Counted from the first letter of the stretch, positions 19,468-27,852 are shown. The stretch: DNA of 64,000 nucleotides from Aurantimicrobium minutum (GCF_029894165.1 NZ_JARXXU010000001.1:186001-250000); one strand, 5' to 3'. Notes: generated from the letters alone by a model not told the origin. A program made the numbers and translations.

Positions 19468-19667
19468 TGACCGAGACGGTCTATGACTTTTGCATAGCGA
19501 GTAAGGGCAAAGGCAAACGCTTCACTTACCTCAGCTTTGTGGGTGCGACGGGAGTATGCCTCGTCTATAGCCATCACAACAGCCTGCTGTTTACTCACTC
19601 CCTCTCGTTCGGAAAGAGCAGTGAGATGAGCTTCTTGCTCGTCAGTCAATCGAAGTGTCATTGCCAT
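19464..19667 (-). CDS. Ribbon-helix-helix antitoxin
   Basis: A 67-aa protein. Residues MTLRLTDEQEAHLTALSERE followed by GVSKQQAVVMAIDEAY form a ribbon-helix-helix domain, and the C-terminal third (VSEAFAFALTRYAKVIDRLGQ) is the probable toxin-binding helix. Doc partners are usually Phd/YefM-type; an RHH partner is seen with several actinobacterial Doc proteins. The ATG at 19667 is chosen because it follows a TATCAT box by 6 nt; a longer version from 19694 would run through the operator repeats. It should repress its own operon together with the toxin. Confidence 0.85.
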   Translation of the reverse strand: MAMTLRLTDEQEAHLTALSEREGVSKQQAVVMAIDEAYSRRTHKAEVSEAFAFALTRYAKVIDRLGQ

Positions 19668-19674
19668 ACGACAA

Positions 19675-19695
19675 TGATACCACTTTGATACCACT
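19675..19695 (-). promoter_or_regulatory. Tandem 10-bp operator repeats and -10 of the toxin-antitoxin operon
   Basis: On the minus strand AGTGGTATCA occurs twice with an 11-bp period. The last copy forms TATCAT, 6 nt before the antitoxin ATG. One-turn spacing suits cooperative RHH dimers, so this is the likely autoregulatory operator overlapping the promoter. Confidence 0.65.
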
Positions 19696-19712
19696 GATTA
19701 CAGAGGTGCCAG

Positions 19713-20492
19713 TTATCCGAAACGACCCGAGATGTAGTCCTCAGTTGCCTGAACGTGAGGGTTCTCGAAGATCGTGGTGGTGTCATCGAACTCGATGAGC
19801 TTTCCAGGTTCACCGGTTCCTGCAATGTTGAAGAAGGCGGTCTTGTCAGAGACGCGTGAAGCCTGCTGCATGTTGTGGGTCACGATGACGATCGTGTACT
19901 TAGCCTTGAGCTCCTCGATGAGGTCCTCAATAGCGAGGGTGGAGATAGGGTCCAGAGCCGAGCAGGGCTCATCCATCAGGATGACCTCAGGGGAAACCGC
20001 GATGGCTCGAGCAATACACAGACGCTGCTGCTGACCACCAGAGAGACCAGAACCGGGAAGATCCAGGCGGTCACGCACCTCTTTCCAGAGGTTAGCGCCC
20101 TTGAGGGACTTCTCAACCAAGTGATCAGCGTCAGACTTTGAAATCTTGCCGTTGTTGAGCTTCACACCAGCAAGAACGTTGTCCTTGATGGACATGGTGG
20201 GGAACGGGTTAGGCCGCTGGAAAACCATTCCGACCTGGCGGCGGACCATGACGGGGTCGACGTCTGCGTCATAGAGGTTCTTGCCATCGATGAGGACTTC
20301 ACCCTGAACCGATGCGCCCGGAATAACTTCGTGCATGCGGTTGAGCGTGCGAAGGAAGGTCGACTTGCCGCAACCGGAGGGGCCGATGAAGGCCGTCACG
20401 GTGCGGGGCTCGATGGTGAGCGAAACGTCTTCGACGGCCTTGAACTTGCCGTAGTAAACGTTGAGGTCTTTGACTTCGATGCGCTTAGACAC
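19713..20492 (-). CDS. pstB: Phosphate ABC transporter ATP-binding protein
   Basis: A 259-aa ATPase with Walker [10 protein letters not shown] (residues about 37-45), the Q-loop in [10 protein letters not shown], the ABC signature LSGGQQQR, Walker B VILMDEP and the switch His in VTHNMQQ. The whole sequence is PstB. It powers high-affinity phosphate import with PstS, PstC and PstA, encoded in the order pstS-pstC-pstA-pstB on this strand. An AAGGAAAA ribosome-binding site lies upstream of its start in the 24-bp gap after pstA. The toxin-antitoxin pair begins right after it. Confidence 0.98.
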   Translation of the reverse strand: MSKRIEVKDLNVYYGKFKAVEDVSLTIEPRTVTAFIGPSGCGKSTFLRTLNRMHEVIPGASVQGEVLIDGKNLYDADVDPVMVRRQVGMVFQRPNPFPTMSIKDNVLAGVKLNNGKISKSDADHLVEKSLKGANLWKEVRDRLDLPGSGLSGGQQQRLCIARAIAVSPEVILMDEPCSALDPISTLAIEDLIEELKAKYTIVIVTHNMQQASRVSDKTAFFNIAGTGEPGKLIEFDDTTTIFENPHVQATEDYISGRFG

Positions 20493-20516
20493 GAGTTTTC
20501 CTTCTGTGGTGGGGGC

Positions 20517-21587
20517 TTAACGGAGGCCCTTAGGGGCCAAAAGCTTAGAGACGAGGCGGGCAATGAGGTTGAGAGCCATCACGATCAGAATCAACACCAG
20601 CGCACCTGTCCAGGCGCGGTCGATGTAGGCCTGTGCATCAGAGCCCTGGCTGGCGTACTGGGTGTAGACAAACACCGGCAGAGTCGCCATACGGTCGGAG
20701 AAGAGGTTGTAGTTCATACTCGTGCTCATACCCACGATGATGAGCAGTGGAGCGGTCTCTCCGATGATGCGGGAGATGGAGAGCATGACACCGGTGATGA
20801 TTCCACCAATAGCGGTTGGTATGACGATCTTCACGATAGTGAGCCACTTAGGAACACCGAGGGCGTAGGACGCCTCGCGCAGTTCGTTCGGAACCAGCTT
20901 GAGCATTTCCTCTGTGGAACGCACGACAACTGGAATCATGAGGATCGAGAGCGCAACCGCACCACCGATACCAAATCGGATACCGGGGCCAAAGAAGATG
21001 GCAAACAAGGCGAAGGCAAACAAACCGGCGACGATCGAGGGAATACCCGTCATGACGTCGACGAAGAATGTAATGGCTTTGGCCAAGCGGCCCTTGCCAT
21101 ATTCCACGAGATAAATCGCGGTCATGATGCCGATAGGTACCGAAATGATGGTGGCAGCCAGAGTAATTTCCAAGGTTCCGATGATGGCGTGAAGACCACC
21201 ACCACCTTCGCCGACGACGTTACGCATGGAAGAGCTGAAGAACAGTGCATCAAAACGGGGAAGACCGTTGACGAGTGCTGTCCAGATCAAAGAAATCAAA
21301 GGCAACAACGCAACGATGAATGCTGTAGTGACCAAGCCAGTGGCCAGACGGTCAGCAGCCTTACGGCGACCCTCGACGATACGTGACATCACGTACGAGA
21401 GAAGAACAAACAATATTGCGCTGGCGAAGACAGCGGCAACAATGTTGAAGCCTTCAGAAATCCCCGCAGCCATGAGGACACCAAAGACGCCGAACGCGAC
21501 GAACGCGCTGACTCCTGCAGTGAGCCACAGGGTGGGCTTTGACAGCTGGCGGGCGCTAGTTGGCGCGGGGACAACGAGGGCGGACAT
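20517..21587 (-). CDS. pstA: Phosphate ABC transporter permease PstA
   Basis: A 356-aa membrane protein. Two extra hydrophobic segments at the N-terminus (residues about 25-75) precede the six-helix permease core, which carries the EAA loop EEMLKLVPNELREASYALGVPKWLTIVKI that contacts PstB. Actinobacterial PstA proteins often have this longer N-terminus. It forms the inner-membrane channel for phosphate with PstC. The start ATG touches the pstC stop codon by 1 bp. Confidence 0.96.
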   Translation of the reverse strand: MSALVVPAPTSARQLSKPTLWLTAGVSAFVAFGVFGVLMAAGISEGFNIVAAVFASAILFVLLSYVMSRIVEGRRKAADRLATGLVTTAFIVALLPLISLIWTALVNGLPRFDALFFSSSMRNVVGEGGGGLHAIIGTLEITLAATIISVPIGIMTAIYLVEYGKGRLAKAITFFVDVMTGIPSIVAGLFAFALFAIFFGPGIRFGIGGAVALSILMIPVVVRSTEEMLKLVPNELREASYALGVPKWLTIVKIVIPTAIGGIITGVMLSISRIIGETAPLLIIVGMSTSMNYNLFSDRMATLPVFVYTQYASQGSDAQAYIDRAWTGALVLILIVMALNLIARLVSKLLAPKGLR

Positions 21588-22531
21588 TAGTTAGCTCCCG
21601 AGAAAGCCTTGCGGCGGTTGATAACCATACGAGCAAGTGAGTTCACCAGCAGGGTGATGATGAACAGAATCAAACCAGTGGCGATCAGCACGTTCACACC
21701 AAGATCATGTGCTTCGGGGAAGTTCAGTGCGATGTTGGCCGCGATCGTGGTGGGGTTCTGCGACTGCAGGAGCGCGAAGGAAATAATGACCGAGGGTGAG
21801 AGCACCATGGCCACGGCCATGGTTTCTCCCAGTGCGCGACCTAGACCGAGCATCGTTGCGGAAATAATTCCTGGACGAGCGAAAGGCAGAACAGCTACCT
21901 TGATCATTTCCCAGCGAGTGGCACCCAGTGCCAGGGCAGCTTCCTCGTGCAGACGAGGTGTCTGCAAGAAGATCTCGCGAGTCAACGCGGTGATGATCGG
22001 CAGAATCATGACCGCAAGGACGACAGCGACGGTCAGGATGCTTCGGCCCGTTCCAGAAACGGGGCCGGCGAAGAGTGGGAACCATCCCAGGTTGTCTACA
22101 AGCCAGGTGTAGAAGGGCTGAACCGCGGGAGCTAGGACGGTGATACCCCAGAGGCCAAAGACCACCGAAGGAACGGCTGCCAAAAGGTCAATGACATAGC
22201 CCAGACCCTGTGCAAGTTTGCGGGGTGCGAAGTGGGAGATGAACAGGGCGATTCCGATGGCGAAAGGAAGTGCAATCGCGAGAGCGAGAGCAGCTGCCCA
22301 CACTGTTCCAAAGACGAGCGGGATGACATAGACCCAGAAACCCTGACCGTCATTGACGTCAGCTGGATCTGCGAGGAATGCGGGGAGGCTTTGAGCCAGA
22401 AGGAAGATGGCGACTGCTGCGAGGACGGCGAGGATTAATGATCCTGCTATGAGGCTCGAGCGCGAGAAGACTTTGTCTCCGAGGCGACCAGGGGCTTTAG
22501 CCTGTGTCGATTCCTGAACTTCGATAGTCAC
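21587..22531 (-). CDS. pstC: Phosphate ABC transporter permease PstC
   Basis: A 314-aa permease with six to seven membrane helices. The coupling loop reads EAALALGATRWEMIKVAVLPFARPGI, typical for PstC. It is downstream of pstS after an 87-bp gap that holds a hairpin, and overlaps pstA by 1 bp. It imports inorganic phosphate together with PstA. Confidence 0.97.
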   Translation of the reverse strand: MTIEVQESTQAKAPGRLGDKVFSRSSLIAGSLILAVLAAVAIFLLAQSLPAFLADPADVNDGQGFWVYVIPLVFGTVWAAALALAIALPFAIGIALFISHFAPRKLAQGLGYVIDLLAAVPSVVFGLWGITVLAPAVQPFYTWLVDNLGWFPLFAGPVSGTGRSILTVAVVLAVMILPIITALTREIFLQTPRLHEEAALALGATRWEMIKVAVLPFARPGIISATMLGLGRALGETMAVAMVLSPSVIISFALLQSQNPTTIAANIALNFPEAHDLGVNVLIATGLILFIITLLVNSLARMVINRRKAFSGAN

Positions 22532-22566
22532 GAGTCCTTCTTACTGCAAATGGGCGGAATTGTGTA

Positions 22567-22609
22567 ATGCCCGGCCCAGAGAATCGTGAGGATTCCCCGA
22601 GCCGGGCAT
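22567..22609 (-). terminator. Hairpin between pstS and pstC
   Basis: A 9-bp stem (ATGCCCGGC/GCCGGGCAT) closes an inner 5-bp stem (GAATC/GATTC). There is no T-run. It may attenuate transcription or protect pstS mRNA so that more PstS than PstCAB is made. Confidence 0.65.
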
Positions 22610-22618
22610 CACAAGGTG

Positions 22619-23716
22619 TTACTTGATGGCAGAAACGATTGCAGATGCCTTCTTGGCAGTTGCTGCATCGAGTGGTGCCGAGCCAGCAGCGGCAGCTGCG
22701 TCAGCCTGACCCTGCTCGCTGAGGATGTATTCGAAGTAAGGCTTGACCAGGTCAGCTACTCCAGCCTCTGCGTACACGTTGCAACCAATGAGGTAGGAAA
22801 CGAGAACGATGGGGTAGTGAGTTGCGTCGGTGGTGGTGCGGTCAATCTTGATGGCCATGTCGGTCGCGTCGCGGCCATCTACAGCGGAACCGTCTGCAAC
22901 TACTGCAGCAGCAGCTTCAGGGGTGTAGCCAACGAACTTGTCGCCAACCTTGATGTTTGCAACGGAAAGCTTTCCAGCCTTCGAAGCGTCTGCGTAACCG
23001 ATGGTTCCGGTACCGTTCTTGACTGCGTCAACAACACCAGAGGTGCCCTGTGCGCCTTCACCGGTCTGGAAGGGGAATGGGTCAGCAGGCTTCTCGATTG
23101 CCCAGTCAGCCTTAGCGGTCTGGAAGAGGTAGTCGGAGAAGTTCTTGGTGGTACCCGAGTCGTCCGAGCGGTGAACTGCGGTGATGGCAGTTGCAGGAAG
23201 CTTGGCCTTGGGGTTGAGTGCAACGATTGCGGGGTCGTTCCAGGTGGTGATTGCACCCGAGAAGATCTTCGCGATGGTCGATGCGTCAAGGTTGAGGTCA
23301 GTGACACCCTCCACGTTGTAGATCACAGCGATGGGGGAGATGTAGGCAGGAACCTCGAATGGAGTGGTGTCTGCTGCACATGCTGCGAAAGGAAGAGCGA
23401 GCTCTTCGTCCTTGAGGTACGAGTCAGAACCGGCGAAGTTAGATCCACCAGCGATGAAGGTTTCGCGACCAGCACCCGAACCGGAGGGGTCGTAGGTGAT
23501 GGTGACATCTGGGTTAGCAGTCTGGAATGCGGCGATCCAAGCTTCCTGAGCGGAACCCTGGCTGGATGCGCCTGCACCGACAAGAGAGCCGGCGAGGGTG
23601 GAGACGGTAGCTTCAGGAGCTGCCTCTTCGTTTGCTGCACAAGAGCTGAGTGCAATTGCAGCAGTAGCTGCGATAGCAATGGCTGCCATGGGGCGGCCGA
23701 AACGCGTGATGTTCAC
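22619..23716 (-). CDS. pstS: Phosphate-binding lipoprotein PstS
   Basis: A 365-aa periplasmic-type binding protein. The signal peptide ends in a lipobox (ALSSCAAN, Cys near residue 27), so it is a lipoprotein anchored outside the membrane. Phosphate-binding elements are LVGAGASSQGSAQEAWI, DPSGSGAGRE (binding loop near residue 97), and HRSDDSGTTKNFSDYL. It delivers phosphate to PstCA. A run of four 11-nt PHO-box-like units lies 69-112 bp before the start. Confidence 0.97.
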   Translation of the reverse strand: MNITRFGRPMAAIAIAATAAIALSSCAANEEAAPEATVSTLAGSLVGAGASSQGSAQEAWIAAFQTANPDVTITYDPSGSGAGRETFIAGGSNFAGSDSYLKDEELALPFAACAADTTPFEVPAYISPIAVIYNVEGVTDLNLDASTIAKIFSGAITTWNDPAIVALNPKAKLPATAITAVHRSDDSGTTKNFSDYLFQTAKADWAIEKPADPFPFQTGEGAQGTSGVVDAVKNGTGTIGYADASKAGKLSVANIKVGDKFVGYTPEAAAAVVADGSAVDGRDATDMAIKIDRTTTDATHYPIVLVSYLIGCNVYAEAGVADLVKPYFEYILSEQGQADAAAAAGSAPLDAATAKKASAIVSAIK

Positions 23717-23784
23717 GTGAAATCCTTTCAGGATTTTTTCTTGGAGTATGGACTCGTTGTGTGTCCTGAGTTCACGGTAAGACA

Positions 23785-23828
23785 GCCGGGTGACCTATCG
23801 GCACACGCAAGGTAAACAACAGGTGAAC
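23785..23828 (-). promoter_or_regulatory. PHO-box array upstream of pstS
   Basis: On the minus strand four consecutive 11-nt units occur: GTTCACCTGTT, GTTTACCTTGC, GTGTGCCGATA and GGTCACCCGGC. Units 1, 2 and 4 match the actinobacterial PhoP direct-repeat unit (GTTCACCC-like); unit 3 is weak. The position just upstream of pstS is the classical one. Confidence 0.8.
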
Positions 23829-23863
23829 GGTTTTTCACCAGTTGGGAGCAGCGAAACTTAATG

Positions 23864-23893
23864 ACAAATGCCCCGCCGAAGCAGGGCATTTGT
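23864..23893 (-). terminator. Hairpin downstream of phoU
   Basis: A 10-bp perfect stem ACAAATGCCC/GGGCATTTGT with a partly paired 10-nt apex lies 11 bp after the phoU stop. No T-run follows; termination is probable but not certain. Confidence 0.65.
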
Positions 23894-23904
23894 GCAGAAG
23901 GAAT

Positions 23905-24570
23905 TTAGTCTTCTTGAGCACCGAGCTCAGGAGCCCATTCACCGGTGGAAAGGTACTTCACCTTGCGCGCAATCGAGATCGCGTGATCAGAAAAGCGCTC
24001 GTAGTAGCGGCTAGCTAGAGTGGCGTCGACGGTGTCCATCGAGGTTCCGCCCCATGCTTCGCTCAATACCTTGTCAAAGACGGACAAGTGCAACGCGTCG
24101 ATCTGGTCATCGATGTCACGAATGGCATCAACAAACTTGAGGTCCTGGGTCTTGAGCATCTTGATGAGCTTCTCCGCAATCTTGATGTCGAGCTCGCCCA
24201 TTTCCTTGAACGTAGAACGAAGGCCCTTTGCAATGACCTTGTCGGGGAAGCGGTAGCGGGTGAGCTGAGCCAGGTGCTCTGCCATGTCGCCCATGCGCTC
24301 CAGTGATGCGCTCATGCGCAGTGCGCTGACGACGACGCGAAGGTCGCGGGCTACGGGCTGCTGGCGGGCAAGAATCTGAATGGACAGTTCATCCAAGGTG
24401 AGGGCAAGCTCATCAATGCGGCCATCCTCTTCGATGACCTGCTCTGCGAGAGCGATGTCGCTGGTCTGAAATGCTGTAGTTCCCTTGCGCATTGCTTCTG
24501 CAACGAGTTCGGCGATCTCTACAAGGCGCTGCTGAACTTCGTGAAGTTCTTGCTGAAACACGTCGCGCAT
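23905..24570 (-). CDS. phoU: Phosphate signalling regulator PhoU
   Basis: A 221-aa all-helical protein made of two repeated three-helix PhoU domains (residues about 1-110 and 112-210). Metal-cluster motifs EEDGRIDEL and IDDQIDALH are visible. PhoU links PstSCAB activity to the sensor kinase and keeps the regulon off when phosphate is plentiful. It is divergent from the kinase-regulator pair and upstream of pstS on the same strand, separated by a terminator-like hairpin. An AAAGGAATCC site precedes the ATG. Confidence 0.96.
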   Translation of the reverse strand: MRDVFQQELHEVQQRLVEIAELVAEAMRKGTTAFQTSDIALAEQVIEEDGRIDELALTLDELSIQILARQQPVARDLRVVVSALRMSASLERMGDMAEHLAQLTRYRFPDKVIAKGLRSTFKEMGELDIKIAEKLIKMLKTQDLKFVDAIRDIDDQIDALHLSVFDKVLSEAWGGTSMDTVDATLASRYYERFSDHAISIARKVKYLSTGEWAPELGAQED

Positions 24571-24645
24571 GTGGATTCCTTTAAATAGTGATGGTCAACC
24601 GCTACTCAGTTAGCCGTGTGGGGGTGAAGGACACCTGTCCCACAG

Positions 24646-24678
24646 GTTAACGAAGATAGCGAGTCTGGTTAACAGTTG
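24646..24678 (+). promoter_or_regulatory. PHO-box-like repeat in the phoU / sensor kinase intergenic region
   Basis: GTTAACGAAGA, a non-matching unit, and GTTAACAGTTG are spaced with a 22-nt (two-unit) period between divergent phoU and the kinase gene. It suggests autoregulation by the phosphate response regulator. Weaker than the pstS box. Confidence 0.45.
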
Positions 24679-24747
24679 ACATTTCAAGCCTACTCCTGGC
24701 CTTTTTCTTTTTGAGGGAGGCTTTGGGTGGGTTAGCGTTATAGCATC

Positions 24748-25890
24748 ATGTCAGCCACAGTGGTATTGCTCGCCCTCGCCGTGGGAGCCGTCGCAGGTGT
24801 GGCTATCGTTCTCCTCATTCTGTGGGTTCTGAAACAACGCAGGATAGACAACGAAAAAACTTCTGGTGACCTTCCTCGAGGTGTCGCTCAACTCGTGAGC
24901 AAACTCGATGGTGCCGTCATGATTCTGGACACGTCGTTAAACGTCCTCGTGGCGTCTGAGGGTTCAGGCAGACTCAATCTTCACGGCCAGCGCCGTTTGC
25001 TGCTGCCCGAACTTGTTGTCATAGCTGAACAAGCTGCCCGGGGCAAGACGGTCTCCCAAGAAGACTTTCAAATCTCTCGCGGCCCCCTGGGTGATGCCAC
25101 TCTCACCGTGACCGTTCATGCCTCGCCGTTTCGTAACCGCTTCATTCTTTTGACCGTTATTGATCGTGGAGAATACCAACGCCTCGATGACGTACGCAGA
25201 GAGTTCGTCGCCAACGTCAGCCACGAGCTCAAAACACCTATTGCGTCCGTGGGCTTGCTCGCGGAAGCACTGCAAGAAGCAGCCGACGACCCAGACATGG
25301 TTCGCCATTTTGCAGAAAGTTTGTCTAACGAAGCACACCGACTCGGAGCAATTACTCGAGAAATTATTGAGCTCTCACGTTTGCAAGCAGAAGGCGCCCT
25401 CGCAGAATTTGAACCCGTCACCGTTGAAAAACTGGTGAACAAAGCCGTTGATCAAAACCGGGTGGTTGCTAAATCCCGCAATATCAAACTGGCTGCTGGC
25501 GGAGATCTCGACGCAATTATTTACGGTGATGAGGACCGACTTGTTGTTGCACTCAACAACTTGATTGCCAATGCGGTTCACTACTCGCCAGACAACTCAC
25601 AAGTCGGTATTGGTGCTGTTCGTCGCAACTCATTTATTGAAATTGCCGTCACCGACCAAGGCATCGGCATGACAAAAGAAGAGGCAGAACGGGTCTTCGA
25701 GCGTTTCTATCGCACAGACCAAGCTCGCTCTCGTTCCACCGGAGGTAGCGGTCTGGGCCTCAGCATTGTCAAACACATCGTCTCCAACCATGGTGGCGAT
25801 ATCCGCGTCTGGTCTTCCCCGGGCAAGGGTTCCACATTCACCATCCGCATCCCTGAAGCAGCGAATTCCGGAAAGGAAACATCCGCGTGA
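24748..25890 (+). CDS. Phosphate-sensing histidine kinase (SenX3/PhoR-like)
   Basis: A 380-aa kinase with one N-terminal membrane helix (residues about 5-28), a degenerate PAS domain (about 45-135), the HisKA helix with His159 in ANVSHELKTPIASVG, and an HATPase domain with N-box NLIANAVHYSP, G1 box DQGIGM and G2 box GSGLGLSI. The architecture is that of SenX3 of mycobacteria and PhoR of other Actinobacteria. It phosphorylates the regulator encoded by the next gene, overlapping by 4 bp. The place next to phoU and pst identifies it as the phosphate-starvation sensor. Confidence 0.93.
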   Translation: MSATVVLLALAVGAVAGVAIVLLILWVLKQRRIDNEKTSGDLPRGVAQLVSKLDGAVMILDTSLNVLVASEGSGRLNLHGQRRLLLPELVVIAEQAARGKTVSQEDFQISRGPLGDATLTVTVHASPFRNRFILLTVIDRGEYQRLDDVRREFVANVSHELKTPIASVGLLAEALQEAADDPDMVRHFAESLSNEAHRLGAITREIIELSRLQAEGALAEFEPVTVEKLVNKAVDQNRVVAKSRNIKLAAGGDLDAIIYGDEDRLVVALNNLIANAVHYSPDNSQVGIGAVRRNSFIEIAVTDQGIGMTKEEAERVFERFYRTDQARSRSTGGSGLGLSIVKHIVSNHGGDIRVWSSPGKGSTFTIRIPEAANSGKETSA

Positions 25891-26570
25891 CACGCATCCT
25901 GCTCGTCGAGGACGAAAGTTCTCTGAGTGAACCACTCTCCTTCCTCCTCACCCGAGAAGGTTTTGAGGTTGAGGTCGTCGAGGACGGCCAGTTGGCTCTC
26001 GATGTCTTTGCCAACGGCAACTTCGACATCATTCTTCTGGATCTCATGATTCCCAAGGTTCCTGGCAATGAGGTGTGTCGCCAGATTCGCCAAACCTCCA
26101 ACATCCCCATCATCATGCTCACGGCCAAGGACACCGAGGTGGACAAGGTTGTGGGTCTGGAACTGGGTGCGGATGACTATGTGACCAAGCCATACTCCAC
26201 GCGTGAACTTCTAGCCCGCATCAAGGCCGTACTTCGCCGCAACGTGCGAGAAGACGAGCTGGATGATGACGGCGTGATCGACATTGCCGGAATCAAGCTC
26301 GATGCCGACCGTCACACCCTGCACGTTCAGGGAACACTTGTCGCGATTCCGCTCAAAGAGTTTGAGCTGCTCGAATATCTGATGAGCAACGTGGGGCGTG
26401 TGCTCACACGTGGTCAACTCATTGACCGCGTCTGGGGTACCGACTACTACGGTGACACCAAGACCCTCGATGTCCACATCAAGCGTCTGCGTTCCAAGAT
26501 TGAGGCAGACCCTGCAGAACCTGTGCACCTGGTCACTGTGCGTGGTCTGGGTTATCGCTTCGATTCCTAA
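25887..26570 (+). CDS. OmpR-type response regulator (RegX3/PhoP-like)
   Basis: A 227-aa regulator. The receiver domain has acidic residues VEDE (7-10), Asp52 in ILLDLMIP, the conserved Thr and Lys in LTAKD and VTKPYSTRELLAR; the C-terminal winged helix includes TRGQLIDRVWGTDYYGDTKT and ends GLGYRFDS. It matches RegX3 of mycobacteria. It would bind the 11-nt direct repeats found upstream of pstS and, by inference, those upstream of the Pls-like gene and the kinase at 27853. A strong terminator follows. Confidence 0.95.
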   Translation: MTRILLVEDESSLSEPLSFLLTREGFEVEVVEDGQLALDVFANGNFDIILLDLMIPKVPGNEVCRQIRQTSNIPIIMLTAKDTEVDKVVGLELGADDYVTKPYSTRELLARIKAVLRRNVREDELDDDGVIDIAGIKLDADRHTLHVQGTLVAIPLKEFELLEYLMSNVGRVLTRGQLIDRVWGTDYYGDTKTLDVHIKRLRSKIEADPAEPVHLVTVRGLGYRFDS

Positions 26571-26581
26571 GCAGCATAAAC

Positions 26582-26616
26582 ACAAGAATCCCCCAGCAAT
26601 ACTGGGGGATTCTTGT
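26582..26616. terminator. Bidirectional intrinsic terminator
   Basis: A perfect 15-bp stem (arm ACAAGAATCCCCCAG) with a 5-nt CAATA loop between convergent regulator and arsC genes; T-rich sequence follows on the plus strand. Confidence 0.9.
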
Positions 26617-26624
26617 TTACTGTT

Positions 26625-27032
26625 TTAGTTGGGTGCGATTTCAGAGATGAGCTGCTCAACGCGAGCACGAATGTTGTCGCGAATGGGGCGCACAGATTCG
26701 ATGCCCTGGCCTGCGGGGTCTTCGAGCTCCCAGTCCTCGTAACGCTTACCGGGGTAGAACTTGCAGGCATCACCGCAGCCCATGGTGATGACCACGTCAC
26801 TGCCTTCAACCGCTTCATCGGTGAGCACCTTGGGGGTGTTGTTGGCGATGTCGATGCCTTCCTCGAGCATTGCCTCGACAGCGACAGGGTTGATGGTGTC
26901 TTTGGGGGCTGAGCCGGCAGAGAGAACCTGGACGCGGTCACCTGCGAGTGCCTGGAGGTAGCCGGCAGCCATCTGGGAGCGGCCTGCGTTGTGAACGCAG
27001 ACGAACAGCACGGTAGGGGTGGAGTTAGACAT
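26625..27032 (-). CDS. arsC: Arsenate reductase, low-molecular-weight phosphatase type
   Basis: A 135-aa protein of the LMW tyrosine phosphatase-like ArsC family. The P-loop VCVHNAGRSQMA (CxxNxGRS, Cys at residue 12) is the catalytic site, and MGCGDACKFYPG carries two further cysteines as in thioredoxin- or mycothiol-linked arsenate reductases. It reduces arsenate to arsenite in the cytoplasm. The gene overlaps the end of the aquaglyceroporin gene by 8 bp, so arsenite can leave through that channel, the strategy known from rhizobial aqpS-arsC operons. Confidence 0.93.
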   Translation of the reverse strand: MSNSTPTVLFVCVHNAGRSQMAAGYLQALAGDRVQVLSAGSAPKDTINPVAVEAMLEEGIDIANNTPKVLTDEAVEGSDVVITMGCGDACKFYPGKRYEDWELEDPAGQGIESVRPIRDNIRARVEQLISEIAPN

Positions 27033-27702
27033 TGTGTGTCTCTTTCTGTGTGGGTGTGATGAAGAGAAGAGCAAGTGCCCACCCGATCAATGCGCCCAGT
27101 ATCTGGGCTGCAATAAACGGCACGACCGACGCCGGTGCAATACCGGTGAAGGTGTTGGTGAACATGCGGGCAATCGTGACAGCCGGGTTGGCGAACGATG
27201 TGGAGGACGTAAAGAAGTAGGCGGCACCAATCCAGGCTGGAACCAGGATGGCCAGCAGGGGAGCTTTGTCGCGTGCGACGGTGAGCAGAATGAGGAAGAT
27301 CAGTCCCGCCGTCGCCACCGCTTCACCGATGAGCAGTTCGAAGGAGTCTCGAGGGTTCTGAGAGAACTCGAGAGCGACCCCACCAAACATGACGTTGCCG
27401 AGTGCGACACCGGTAAGTCCGCCGAGGATTTGCACGACGATGTAGAGCAGCGCCGAAGTGACAGAAAGCTCTTTGCGCAGACCCATAATCACAGTCACAG
27501 CAGGGTTGAACTGTGCACCGCTGATGGGCAGAAAGAGGAAAATCAGCACACCGAGCGCCAGCACGGTGGCGAAGGCGTTGAGGAACAACACCACACCGAT
27601 GTCTTCGGACAATGCCGATGCCATGATTCCCGAACCCACGACAGCTGCCACGAGCAATGCGGTTCCGAGAAATTCTCCCAGCAGTTTGACGGGAAGAGAC
27701 AT
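27025..27702 (-). CDS. Aquaglyceroporin (MIP family), probable arsenite channel
   Basis: A 225-aa protein with six membrane helices and the two half-helix NPA boxes: AQFNPAVTV (near residue 66) and FANPAVTIAR (near 175). MIP channels conduct water, glycerol or metalloid acids. Its overlap with arsC and the absence of an ArsB/Acr3 gene suggest that it lets arsenite flow out passively. It is divergent from a histidine kinase gene across a 150-bp region with regulatory repeats. Confidence 0.9.
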   Translation of the reverse strand: MSLPVKLLGEFLGTALLVAAVVGSGIMASALSEDIGVVLFLNAFATVLALGVLIFLFLPISGAQFNPAVTVIMGLRKELSVTSALLYIVVQILGGLTGVALGNVMFGGVALEFSQNPRDSFELLIGEAVATAGLIFLILLTVARDKAPLLAILVPAWIGAAYFFTSSTSFANPAVTIARMFTNTFTGIAPASVVPFIAAQILGALIGWALALLFITPTQKETHNV

Positions 27703-27721
27703 AGAGCGGTGTTCCTTTGTA

Positions 27722-27789
27722 TCGATGTATATCTATGTTTACATACCCAACATTGACAAACGTCGATGTTTACCCAAAGTTCACCCTCT
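27722..27789. promoter_or_regulatory. Regulatory region with TCnATGTnTAC repeats and a PHO-box-like element
   Basis: Between the divergent channel and kinase genes there are three copies of a 12-bp motif: TCGATGTATATC (27722), TCTATGTTTACA (27732) and TCGATGTTTACC (27762), 10 and 30 bp apart. The last copy merges with GTTTACCCAAA and GTTCACCCTCT (27768-27789), a textbook 11-nt PHO-box pair on the plus strand. Confidence 0.6.
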
Positions 27790-27852
27790 TCTGTGCTGGC
27801 CAGCAGCAAACCTGCGATACCTCATCGCACGCAAACATGACATGGTTAAGAG

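Noticed and set aside
19087-19695. Mobile element boundary at the toxin-antitoxin pair
   Set aside because: No integrase, flanking repeats or tRNA target; the pair fits tightly between pstB and the aminotransferase gene.
22586-23815. A 409-codon open frame antisense to pstS
   Set aside because: Cys/Ser/Gly-rich translation with no domain; pstS on the other strand is unmistakable.
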